Of a stretch of DNA of 13,877 nucleotides, positions 1 through 7,581 are shown one piece after another. A program made the translations under genes and the position numbers. Each line of letters starts with the position of its first letter. The first letter of the stretch is position 1. The DNA lies in the NCBI GenBank assembly GCA_002778965.1, contig PEXX01000011.1:1-13877 (forward strand). Reading direction: 5' to 3'. This DNA comes from Candidatus Kuenenbacteria bacterium CG08_land_8_20_14_0_20_37_23. GTDB lineage: Bacteria; Patescibacteriota; Patescibacteriia; UBA2196; GWA2-42-15. The notes beneath the pieces are model-generated. The model saw only the letters and a program-made list of their open reading frames with translations. It made no database searches and was not told the DNA's origin.

Positions 1-306
1 CAGGGTGATAAGACATGCTTTATCGCCTTACCTGCGGTAGAGAACACAAATTTTAATAAATCTTTAACTCTGAAGGGACAATTGTTCTACTGTCTGATTA
101 ATGGAATAGATCATTTTGGTTTTACTTTTTTAGATTCGAAAAGTTTTGAAGAATATAAAGAGAAGTTAAAACAAGAATTAAATAAGAGAGGAATACCTTA
201 CGAAGAAAAAGAGCATCATGATGGAAGCAAGTCTCTATTTTTTAACGAGATAAATGGTTATAAAATACAAATAGTATATTTGCCACCATACTATTTTAAG
301 GGGTGA
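1..306 (+). CDS. VOC (glyoxalase-like) family protein, C-terminal part, 5' end outside the window
   Basis: The reading frame is open from base 1 to the TGA at 304-306, giving 101 residues with no convincing internal start, so the gene begins outside the window. A TTG at 82 is in frame but would cut into the fold. The visible part resembles the second half of a vicinal-oxygen-chelate domain: IDHFGF with His38 (numbered from the window edge), a helix at about 48-63 (FEEYKEKLKQEL), then GSKSLFF and the NGYKIQI strand at about 75-91. In metal-dependent VOC enzymes this last strand usually carries a Glu ligand; here Gln90 seems to occupy that place, so catalytic activity is doubtful. The substrate cannot be predicted. 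The stop codon overlaps the ribosome binding site of the aminotransferase gene that follows, so the two are probably cotranscribed. Family assignment rests on the motif pattern only. Confidence 0.6.
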   Translation, partial: QGDKTCFIALPAVENTNFNKSLTLKGQLFYCLINGIDHFGFTFLDSKSFEEYKEKLKQELNKRGIPYEEKEHHDGSKSLFFNEINGYKIQIVYLPPYYFKG

Positions 307-310
307 TTTT

Positions 311-1144
311 ATGGACGAAGTAAAATTTGTTATTAAAAATGGTGAATTAATAGAAAAAGATAAAGCTTGCATTTCTGTTTATAACAAGGCATTATTTTTT
401 GATTTTGCTGTTTATTCAAACATAAAGGTTGTTCAAGGGAAAATGTTTTTGCCCGAACTGGAAATAGAAAAATTATTTGAATCGGCGAAAACAATAGGAG
501 TGGAGCATAATTTTACAAAGGAAAAAATAATAGAATGGATGAAAAAACTAATCAAAGAAAATAATATAAAAGATGCTTTGGTTAGGGTTTTATTGATTGG
601 TCCCGAAAAAGAAATGGAACCAACTCTCTTTTTATTTCCTGTTGGTTTAACTTTTTATCCAAATAAATTTTATAACGAGGGTATAAAATTGATTACTTTT
701 GAGGGTGAAAGATTATTTCCAACGTCCAAGACAAAAGATTTATTGTTAGGATATATTGCTTATAGAAAAGCTGCGAATCAAGGGGCGATTGATGCTTTAT
801 TGATAGATAGGGATAAAAATGTTAGAGAGGGGACAAGAAGCAGCTTTTTTGTCATAAAAGGCAATACTTTAATTGCACCACCAAAAGAAAAAGTTTTGGA
901 AGGAGTGACAAGAAAAATAATATTGGAAATTGCACAAAAAATAATGAAAGTCAAGGAAGAAGATATTCCCATAAAGAAAATTAAACAATATGATGGACAT
1001 TTTATAACAGGAACAACTTTGAATGTTATGCCCGTAAAACAAATAAATGATATTATTTTGCGAGATGAAATCGGAGAGAAAGTTAAAGAATTACAAAAAT
1101 TGTTTGTAGTTGATAAAATCAAAAAAATCATGTCAATAAAATAG
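311..1144 (+). CDS. Class IV PLP-dependent aminotransferase (branched-chain / D-amino acid type)
   Basis: This 277-residue cytoplasmic protein belongs to fold-type IV aminotransferases, which include IlvE, D-amino acid aminotransferase and aminodeoxychorismate lyase. Lys140 in SKTKDLLLG is the likely Schiff-base lysine. Glu173 in VREGTRSSFF matches the Glu that contacts the PLP pyridine nitrogen. EGVTR (197-201) and FITGTTLNVMPV (231-242) match the phosphate-binding and substrate-side loops. The N-terminal motif usually written HxxRLxxSA reads ExxKLxxSA (51-59), so the expected PLP-phosphate Arg is Lys54 and the His is Glu51. I therefore give the family but not a substrate or symbol; branched-chain amino acid transamination is the most common role. 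Start choice: AAGGGGTG, a good Shine-Dalgarno, lies just upstream and overlaps the stop of the preceding gene. Length is close to the usual 280-310 residues. Confidence 0.8.
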   Translation: MDEVKFVIKNGELIEKDKACISVYNKALFFDFAVYSNIKVVQGKMFLPELEIEKLFESAKTIGVEHNFTKEKIIEWMKKLIKENNIKDALVRVLLIGPEKEMEPTLFLFPVGLTFYPNKFYNEGIKLITFEGERLFPTSKTKDLLLGYIAYRKAANQGAIDALLIDRDKNVREGTRSSFFVIKGNTLIAPPKEKVLEGVTRKIILEIAQKIMKVKEEDIPIKKIKQYDGHFITGTTLNVMPVKQINDIILRDEIGEKVKELQKLFVVDKIKKIMSIK

Positions 1145-1211
1145 AGATAAAAAATTATTTATTAGTGATGAACAGGAAAATGCTAAATTGGTTTTATATT
1201 TTTATATTTTT

Positions 1212-1220
1212 TGTTATAAT
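1212..1220 (+). promoter_or_regulatory. Extended -10 promoter upstream of smc
   Basis: TGTTATAAT is an extended -10 element (TGn-TATAAT) about 75 bp before the smc start. The best upstream -35 match, TTGGTT at 1188-1193, is 21 bp away, too far for a good -35, so recognition would rely on the extended -10. A second TATAAT at 1255-1260 lacks a clear partner. The 150-bp gap after the aminotransferase gene holds no other recognisable feature. Confidence 0.5.
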
Positions 1221-1293
1221 GTGTGCATTCGCGAGGCAGTATTTTTTTATTGATTATAATTTGTGATTTTCGGTTTATAAATTATTCTCTGTT

Positions 1294-3561
1294 ATGCATC
1301 TAAAATCCTTACAAATTTTAGGATTCAAATCTTTTGCCAAAAAGACTGTTTTTGAATTTGCGAGAGGAATTACGGCGATTGTTGGCCCAAATGGCAGCGG
1401 AAAATCAAATGTAGCAGATTCAATCCGTTGGGTAATGGGGGAACAAAGCATTAAGACTTTGCGCGGTAAAAAATCTGAAGATGTCATTTTTGCCGGATCT
1501 GACAAAAAAGCGCGACTTGGAATGGCAGAAGTTTCACTTGAACTTGACAATTCTGACAAAAAAGTGCCTATTAATTATAACGAACTTTTGATTTCAAGAA
1601 AAATTTACAGAAGCGGCGAGAGCGATTATCTTATCAATGGAGCGAAAAGCAGACTGGTCGATGTAAATTCACTACTGACCAAGGCTAATTTTGGCCATCG
1701 TACATATTCTGTTATTGGGCAAGGAATGATTGATAACTTTCTTATGGCTACTCCGCAGGAAAGGAAAGAATTTTTTGAAGAAGCATCGGGTGTGAAACAA
1801 TATCAGATTAAAAAGAACGAAGCGCTAAATAAATTCAACGGCACATGGCAAAATCTTGGCATATTGAATGTAAAATTATCTGAAATGGAGCCACAACTGA
1901 AACTTCTCACAAGACAGGCCAAAAAACTTGAAAAAAGAAAAAAGATTGAACAAGAGTTATATCATGCGCGCTTGGAATATTACAGTAAATATTGGCGAGA
2001 GATTGATAATAAATTTTTGGCGCACAAAAAGAAATTGGATGAATACGTAAGCGAACAAAACAAAGCGCACGTGATCACCGAGAGTCTTAAAAATCAAGTT
2101 AAGCATATTGTGCAAGACAGCGTGGTGAACGAGAAAATAGAAAAATTACGTGAAAAACAACAGATTGCGATGGAAGATAAGATGAAACTTAAGGAAAATT
2201 TGCTTCATCTAAAAATGAAACTAGCTAATGAAATGAGGCAAGTCGTTATGAATGTAAAAAATATATCATACAATGAACTGGAAAATATTAACAGGGAAAT
2301 TGAATATATTGATATGCGGCACAAAAAATTGATTGGACTTTTAACGCGTGAGAATAACGCAAAGATTATAGTGGAGGAAATAACTGACATCAATAAAAAA
2401 GTAGATGAAATTCTTCAGTTCATCAAGCCGTATATAAAAAAAGAAATAATAAACATACAGCAGGAATCTTTTAAAAACATAGAAACGCGTGAATCAATAG
2501 CGTCCGGGGAAGAAGAAATACAAAAAAGAGATAAGGAAATAGTAAAAATACAAATAGAAATAAAAAAACTTACAGAAGAAGATCAAAGAAATCGTTCCGG
2601 CCTCTGGCAAGCCCAGCAAGCATATCAAGACGAGCAGAACCGGCTAAATAATATAAATGCGAAAATGAATGATGTCCGTGTAGAATTGGCGCGGGTTGAA
2701 ACAAAAAGATATGATTTGCGCCAAGAAATAAACAATGAACTCGGCAGTCTTGGCGCATTAGCGCAATATCAAGACGACGGGACGGATATAACTAATGAGC
2801 AAAAAACGATTTTTGAAAACAGAATTAACAAATTTAAAACAGAGCTAGCAGTTATTGGCGGCATTGATCCGGAGATTGAAGCCGAATATGTGGCGGTAAA
2901 AGAAAGATATGATTTTTTGATGAACCAAACCACTGATCTTAAAAACGCGCTTGACTCACTCAAAAAATTGGTGAACGATCTTGACAACACCATCAAAAAA
3001 CAAATGAAAGAATCTTTTAACGAGATAAATAAATATTTTCAAAAATATTTTAATGAATTGTTCATTGGCGGCAGGGCTGAATTGGTATTAATGCAAGAAA
3101 AAGAATTTGAGCAAGAAGAAAAAATAGAGGATGAAGAGAGTGCGTTTGATGAAAAAAAAATCTCCATAAACTTTTTTCAAGAAAAATCAAAAAAAAATGG
3201 CTACGCGGGCATAGAGGTCAAAGCCACGCCGCCAGGGAAAAAGTTAAAATCCATTGCTGCTTTGTCCGGAGGCGAGCGTGCACTAACTAGCATTGCTCTT
3301 ATTTGCGCTATAATTTCAGCTAATCCATCGCCATTTGTTTTATTGGACGAAGTAGACGCGGCACTTGATGAGATAAACTCTATTAGATTTGCAGAAATTT
3401 TGAATGAACTGGCACACAAAACACAATTTATCGTCATTACTCACAATAGAGCAACCATGGAGAAAGCCAAATTACTATATGGCGTGACAATTGGCAACGA
3501 TGGCATATCAAAACTTGTCAGCCTAAAATTTGAAATAGCCAAGCAGTATATAAACAGGTAA
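1294..3561 (+). CDS. smc: Compact SMC chromosome-organisation ATPase without a recognisable hinge
   Basis: SMC proteins are ABC-type ATPases that fold and segregate chromosomes. The N-terminal head shows Walker A GPNGSGKSN (31-39), the TLRG arginine motif (Arg57), and IGQGMIDNFL followed by ERKEFFEEASGVKQY. The C-terminal head shows FIGG (590-593), the signature LSGGE (657-661), Walker B VLLDEVD with Asp685 and Glu686, and a THNR motif with His717. All catalytic elements are therefore present. The protein has 755 residues against about 1150-1200 for usual bacterial SMC. Residues about 170-575 are helical and charged, with no segment resembling the Gly-rich hinge. A Pro at 379 and a Gly/Ser-containing stretch near 402-404 lie at the midpoint and could form the turn of a short antiparallel coil. 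An acidic stretch (about 603-630) sits in the C-terminal head. ScpA and ScpB are not in the window. The MHLKSLQILGFKSF start fits the family; no strong Shine-Dalgarno is visible. Confidence 0.93.
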   Translation: MHLKSLQILGFKSFAKKTVFEFARGITAIVGPNGSGKSNVADSIRWVMGEQSIKTLRGKKSEDVIFAGSDKKARLGMAEVSLELDNSDKKVPINYNELLISRKIYRSGESDYLINGAKSRLVDVNSLLTKANFGHRTYSVIGQGMIDNFLMATPQERKEFFEEASGVKQYQIKKNEALNKFNGTWQNLGILNVKLSEMEPQLKLLTRQAKKLEKRKKIEQELYHARLEYYSKYWREIDNKFLAHKKKLDEYVSEQNKAHVITESLKNQVKHIVQDSVVNEKIEKLREKQQIAMEDKMKLKENLLHLKMKLANEMRQVVMNVKNISYNELENINREIEYIDMRHKKLIGLLTRENNAKIIVEEITDINKKVDEILQFIKPYIKKEIINIQQESFKNIETRESIASGEEEIQKRDKEIVKIQIEIKKLTEEDQRNRSGLWQAQQAYQDEQNRLNNINAKMNDVRVELARVETKRYDLRQEINNELGSLGALAQYQDDGTDITNEQKTIFENRINKFKTELAVIGGIDPEIEAEYVAVKERYDFLMNQTTDLKNALDSLKKLVNDLDNTIKKQMKESFNEINKYFQKYFNELFIGGRAELVLMQEKEFEQEEKIEDEESAFDEKKISINFFQEKSKKNGYAGIEVKATPPGKKLKSIAALSGGERALTSIALICAIISANPSPFVLLDEVDAALDEINSIRFAEILNELAHKTQFIVITHNRATMEKAKLLYGVTIGNDGISKLVSLKFEIAKQYINR

Positions 3562-3577
3562 AAATTATTGAAATTTT

Positions 3578-3619
3578 TTGATTTTTTAAAATCAATTACC
3601 CCGCCTCAAGCGACGGGGT
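3578..3619. terminator. Hairpins between the convergent smc and rRNA transcripts
   Basis: Two hairpins lie between the smc stop and the 5S gene. TTGATTTT-TT-AAAATCAA (3578-3595) is AT-only. ACCCCG (3598-3603) pairs with CGGGGT (3614-3619). On the minus strand the GC hairpin is followed by the AT hairpin and T-rich sequence, fitting the end of the 23S-5S transcript; on the plus strand the AT hairpin follows a short T run after smc. Neither has an ideal long U tract. Confidence 0.55.
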
Positions 3620-3637
3620 TAAGATTTAATTTAGATG

Positions 3638-3757
3638 CAGAATTCCCGGCATCGGCCTACTTTCCCCGAAAGAGTATCATCGGCGCTGGAGAGCTTAACT
3701 GCTGTGTTCGGGATGGGAACAGGTGTGGCCTCTCCGCTTGAGACACCGGAAATTCTA
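3638..3757 (-). rRNA. rrf: 5S ribosomal RNA
   Basis: Read on the minus strand, the gene carries the conserved 5S core, including GTTCCCATCCCGAACACAG and AAGCTCTCCAGCGCCGATG, and the loop-E side AAAGTAGGCCGATG. Helix I is clear: the 5' GAATTTCCGG pairs with the 3' CCGGGAATTC, and pairing continues a few bases outside the likely mature ends, as in a precursor. Length is about 118-120 nt, normal for 5S. It lies downstream of and in the same orientation as the 23S gene, about 165 bp away. Mature ends are estimated from the helix and may be off by a few bases. Confidence 0.93.
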
Positions 3758-3761
3758 CATC

Positions 3762-3920
3762 TAACAAAATAAATAATGTTGTGGTATGGTGGAGGATGAA
3801 ATCACGCAAGAAAACTCTCCAAGTGAAAGAGTTTATTTATTTCGCCAGAAGTGCAATGATCTTATGATCAATTATAAAAATTCTTGTTAACTTATAATTG
3901 TTAACTTAATATAGACTTAT
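3762..3920 (-). other. 23S-5S spacer, no tRNA
   Basis: This 160-bp spacer contains no tRNA. It holds TGATCTTATGATCA, a small perfect hairpin, and two copies of TTGTTAACTTA around 3892-3908. Its inner end, AATATAGA at 3908-3915, pairs with TCTATATT at 7334-7341 on the other side of the 23S gene and forms the outer part of the 23S processing stem. Confidence 0.6.
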
Positions 3921-4586
3921 AGGAATTCGCAAAAAACCAATTAGTACAGCCTAGGCTGAATGCATTACTGCACTTGTACCCGACTGCCTATCAACCTGGT
4001 AGTCTTCCAGGTGGTTAAAAAATCCTAATCTTGGGAACGGCTTCGCGCTTATATGCTTTCAGCGCTTATCCAACCCGAATGTAGCTACCCAGCATGCATG
4101 TGGCACACACAGCTGGAACACCAGAGATTCGTCATTCTCGGTCCTCTCGTACTAGAGAATGGGCCCCTCAAGATTTTTACACGCTCACAGTAGATAGGAG
4201 ACCAAACTGTCTTACGACGTTTTGAACCCAGCTCGCGTACCGCTTTAATTGGCGAACAGCCAAACCCTTGGGAGCTTGTACACCCCCAGGATGCGATGGG
4301 CCGACATCGAGGTGCCGAACCGCGCCGTCGCTATGGACGCTTGGGCGCGACTAGCCTGTTATCCCCGGAGTAACTTTTATTCGTTGATCTTCCATTCTCC
4401 TATATGAGATGGTCGGTTCACTAACTTATGCTTTCGCAACTGCGCGACTTGTAGGTCTTGCAGTAAAGTTGGCTTGTGGGTTTACCCTATCACTGCGATT
4501 TCCATCCGCAGCTAGCCAACCTTTAAACGCCTCAGTTACATTTTATGAGGCGAGCGCCCCACTCAAACTACCCGCCAGATACTGTT

Positions 4587-4660
4587 CCCTTCACTTTTAC
4601 ATCAAAATTTGTGATTTTATGTTTAACACATAAAATAATTTTTAATATAAAAGTGAAGGG
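4587..4660 (-). other. Extended 23S helix (about H79)
   Basis: CCCTTCACTTTTA (4587-4599) pairs perfectly with TAAAAGTGAAGGG (4648-4660) over 13 bp and encloses a 48-nt AT-rich loop that can form a further hairpin. In E. coli the matching helix is only a short hairpin near position 2200. The flanks on both sides align with conserved 23S sequence, so this is an expansion of an existing helix. Confidence 0.75.
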
Positions 4661-4680
4661 TTAGATATACAAAGCGCCAA

Positions 4681-4715
4681 GGGTGGTATCTCACTGGCGC
4701 CCGAAGGCTCCCACC
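4681..4715 (-). other. Truncated L1-stalk region of 23S rRNA (H75-H78)
   Basis: Between the conserved H75 strands (GGTGG ... CCACC) this gene has 35 nt, where E. coli has about 60 nt. What remains can close as GCC-TTCG-GGC, a UUCG-type tetraloop, leaving no room for H77 and H78. H76-H78 form the L1 stalk, the binding site of ribosomal protein uL1. Both flanks align without ambiguity to conserved 23S sequence. Confidence 0.75.
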
Positions 4716-5324
4716 TATTCTGAACATGAACATTTTATATATCAATATCAAGTTGTAGTAAAGCTTCACGGGGTCTTTTCGTCTAACTGTGAGTAGCCGG
4801 CATCTTTACCGGCATTGCAATTTCGCCGAGTCCCTCATCAAGACAGTCCCCAAATCGTTATGCCATTCCTGCAGGACGGAACTTACCCGTCAAGGAATTT
4901 CGGTACCTTAGGACGATTATAGTTATCGCCGGCGTTCATCCGCGCTTGGAATCACCGCTGCCTCTCCGATAAATCGGAAAATGACGGTTCATCTTGACGT
5001 TCGGACACTGGCCAGGCATCAGCCTCTATACATAGTCTTACGACTTAGCAGAGACCTGTGTTTTTGGTAAACAGTCGCTTGGGGTCTTTCGCTGAGACCC
5101 ACGAAATAAAAGTCTTGCGACCAATCTCGTGGGTAGGCCTTATTCCGAAGTTACGGCCGCTGTTTTGCCGAGTTCCTTAATGAGGGTTCTCTCGTACACC
5201 TTAGGCTTCTCGCCTCATCTACCTGCGTCGGTTTACGGTACGGTTGCTTAATCCCGTTACTTTCAAATTTTTCTTGGCACCTTGTCCGCTAAACTTTGAT
5301 CCACCCGGAGGTTTCACTTCGCCC

Positions 5325-5350
5325 GCTCAAAAGCGCAAGCGCTTTTGAGC
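5325..5350 (-). other. Perfect 11-bp hairpin within 23S domain III
   Basis: GCTCAAAAGCG (5325-5335) pairs with CGCTTTTGAGC (5340-5350) around a 4-nt loop. It lies in a variable region between conserved domain III segments and is an rRNA helix rather than a separate element. Confidence 0.65.
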
Positions 5351-5638
5351 TAGACACATATAGCCAAAACGTGCTCCAGTTTTCAAGATGCGTCCGTTGA
5401 AAGATAAGAATAAAGCAGGGTGCGAATATTAACGCACTCATCCATCCCCCTCACCTTTTCAGGTGAACGGTTAGGCCCGCCTAACCCTGGGTCGATTGCC
5501 GTTGCCCAGGAAACCTTAGATTTTCGGTGGGCCGGATTCTCACCGGCCTTTTTGCTACTCATGCCAACATTCTTACTTCTATATTCTCCCCAGCTCCTCA
5601 CGAATACTGGTTCAACGGATATAGAACACTCCTCTACC

Positions 5639-5689
5639 CCCTTCACGCATTTTTGCGGTAAAGAATTTACAGCAAAAATGCGTGAAGGG
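5639..5689 (-). other. Extended helix 45 of 23S rRNA, 18-bp stem
   Basis: CCCTTCACGCATTTTTGC (5639-5656) pairs with its perfect complement at 5672-5689. The 15-nt loop contains a further GTAAA/TTTAC pair. By alignment with flanking conserved sequence it occupies the helix 45 position (about 1170 in E. coli numbering), a known site of intervening sequences that RNase III removes in some bacteria such as Salmonella. Whether it is excised here is unknown. Confidence 0.75.
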
Positions 5690-6234
5690 CCTTAGCTTCG
5701 GTACTACGTTTAGCCCCGATAAATTTTCGGCGCAAAAATTCTTGACTAGTGAGCTGTTACGCTTTCTTTAAAGGATGGCTGCTTCTAAGCCAACCTCCTA
5801 GTTGTATAAGATTAATTACCACCTTTAACACTTAACGTAGATTTAGGGACCTTAGCTGAAGATCTGGGCTGTTTCCCTTTTGACTAATGGAGCTTAGCCC
5901 CCATAGTCTGACTGACAGGAACTTATACAGGTATTCGGAGTTTGATTGGGACAGATACTCTTGCGAGCTCAAATCCCATCCAGTGCTCTACCCCCTGCAT
6001 AATATTAATTGTCGCTAGCCCTAAAGCTATTTCGAGGAGAACCAGCTATTACCAAGTTCGATTGGAATTTCACCTCTAACCACAACTCATCCCAGCGTGT
6101 TGCACGGCGCTTGGGTTCGGACCTTTTCCCGCTGTTACGCGGGATTCATCCTGGTCATGGCTAGCTCACTTGGTTTCGGGTCTTATATATACTACCAAAA
6201 TCGCCCGGTTAAGACTCGGTTTCCCTATGTCTTC

Positions 6235-6364
6235 CCCCTCACCTTTTAGTCGATTAATTTTAATAATTTACCATTGAAATAAATTTATTAGCAGTCAATA
6301 GAAGTTTTATTAACAGCGCTTCTGTTCGTTTGGCTTAGCGGGATATCAACTAAAAAGCGAGGGG
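6235..6364 (-). other. 130-nt insertion in 23S rRNA near E. coli position 610
   Basis: CCCCTC (6235-6240) and TTTTAGT (6244-6250) pair with ACTAAAA (6349-6355) and GAGGGG (6359-6364), closing a roughly 100-nt AT-rich interior where E. coli has only a short hairpin. Conserved 23S sequence resumes on both sides. Confidence 0.7.
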
Positions 6365-6413
6365 TTAAACAAGCAATATACATAAACTCGTTGGCTCATT
6401 CTTCAATAGGCAC

Positions 6414-6597
6414 GCCATCGCCCTTGCTATCGCAAGGGAATTTCCAATTTTCAAATAACAATCCAAATAAATATCAAATTTCAAAATTCAAATCCCAAAA
6501 CAACATTTAGAGTTTTAAGGATTGAAAATCAATTATTGAAAATTTTTTCGGGAATTATATCTGTTGCTTGGAAATTTCATTTGCAATAGCAAATGGC
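6414..6597 (-). other. Branched 184-nt insertion in helix 25 of 23S rRNA
   Basis: GCCAT (6414-6418) and ATGGC (6593-6597) close the element. Inside are CCCTTGC-TATC-GCAAGGG (6421-6438), a long arm closed by AATTTCCAA (6439-6447) with TTGGAAATT (6568-6576), and CATTTGC-AATA-GCAAATG (6578-6595). E. coli helix 25 has about 28 nt. The arm interior (6448-6567) is rich in CAAAT, TTCAAA and CAATCC words and looks different from the surrounding rRNA. Helix 25 is a known intervening-sequence site in other bacteria. Confidence 0.75.
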
Positions 6598-6654
6598 TCT
6601 GACTCCTTGTAAACATATGGTTTCAGATACTATTTCATCTCCCTTACCGGGATG

Positions 6655-6691
<37 letters not shown>

Positions 6692-6924
6692 ATCTTAAAA
6701 AGTATTTAGTCTTGGATCATAGTCGACCCAGCTTCAGGCAGGATTTCACGTGTCCTGGCCTACTTAAGAAAACTCATAGGATAAGAGTACTATTTTTTGC
6801 CTACTGGACTATCACCTTCTTTGGTCTCCGATTTCCATCGGAGTTCGGCTAAATAGTACTTTTGTAACTTATCTTCTGTCTCGCGAGAGACAGAAATCAG
6901 AGTCCCTTGCAACCCCCAAAAAAG

Positions 6925-7005
6925 CAACGGCTCGCGCCTTTATCATTAAATCCATTAATATTAAATATATTAGCTTCGTTAATAAACACTTTTTAGGGTT
7001 TAGAC
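6925..7005 (-). other. AT-rich insertion in 23S rRNA domain I (about E. coli 270-310)
   Basis: Between conserved blocks matching E. coli roughly 250 and 320 there is an AT-rich segment with about 60 extra nucleotides, including TTAATATTAAATATATTAG. No strong single stem was found, only short alternative pairings. Boundaries are approximate. Confidence 0.5.
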
Positions 7006-7109
7006 TGTTCCCCGTTCGTTCGCCACTACTAGGGGAATTGCCTGCGCAAAGCGCAAGCGTTGTTTTCTTTTCCTCCGCTTACTGAGATGTTTCACTTCAG
7101 CGGGTTTAC

Positions 7110-7177
7110 TTCCCGCTCAAATTTTTATTTTGAAAGATTAAAATGATTATTTCTAAAGATAAAAAATTGAGCGGGAA
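7110..7177 (-). other. Extended helix 10 region of 23S rRNA
   Basis: TTCCCGCTCAA (7110-7120) pairs with TTGAGCGGGAA (7167-7177) over 11 bp, enclosing an AT-only interior that can extend the stem. It lies next to the short H9 hairpin AACTACAATTCGTAGTT and matches the E. coli 150-175 region. Confidence 0.65.
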
Positions 7178-7318
7178 AACTACAATTCGTAGTTGGGTTT
7201 CCCCATTCGGAAATCCACGGATCAAAGCTTGCTTATCAGCTCCCCGTGGCTTATCGCAGATTGCTACGCCCTTCATCGCCTTTTTAAGTCGAGGCATCCA
7301 CCATATGCATTAAAAATT

Positions 7319-7341
7319 GCGAATTCCTAAAAATCTATATT
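7319..7341 (-). other. 23S precursor processing stem, 5' side
   Basis: GCGAATTCC (7319-7327) pairs with GGAATTCGC (3922-3930). Outside it, after a short internal loop, TCTATATT (7334-7341) pairs with AATATAGA (3908-3915). A long stem bringing together the two 23S ends is the usual RNase III substrate in rRNA maturation. Confidence 0.7.
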
Positions 7342-7581
7342 ATAATTTATGATTTTTGGAAAACCCTGTTAAATTTGCCTAATCTATTTAACAGAGTATA
7401 ATCGAAATTGCATTTGTCTTTACTTTCTCCTTAATATAAAATTTTTAGTGAGCTAGCCTGACTGTTATTTTAGAAATAAATCCCCTAGAATTCTAAAATA
7501 ATAAATAAAAGTCTAAGGGAAAAATTTCTAAATCATTCATTATAATTATCTTACTTGCTTCCACTCTGTTTTTTGTGAATT
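7328..7581 (-). other. 23S leader, promoter-distal part, with two strong hairpins
   Basis: There is no gene here and no tRNA. CTGTTAAAT (7366-7374) pairs perfectly with ATTTAACAG (7386-7394). TTATTTTAGAA (7465-7475) pairs perfectly with TTCTAAAATAA (7491-7501). A competing pairing joins CCCCTAGA (about 7482) to TCTAAGGG (about 7513) with one G-U pair. Neither hairpin is followed by a T tract on the minus strand, so they look like leader structures, not terminators. I found no clear boxA antitermination motif. Confidence 0.5.

Noticed and set aside
778..1131. Minus-strand frame opposite the aminotransferase gene
   Set aside because: Antisense shadow of a gene with clear catalytic motifs.
4409..4633. 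Open reading frame inside the 23S gene
   Set aside because: It lies wholly in conserved 23S sequence and an inserted hairpin; no protein-family features. The same holds for frames at 5383-5646, 5420-5695, 6652-6852 and 7106-7297.
6235..6597. Group I intron or homing-endonuclease intron in 23S
   Set aside because: The insertions sit in variable helices, are short and hairpin-shaped, and contain no LAGLIDADG-type frame or recognisable intron core.
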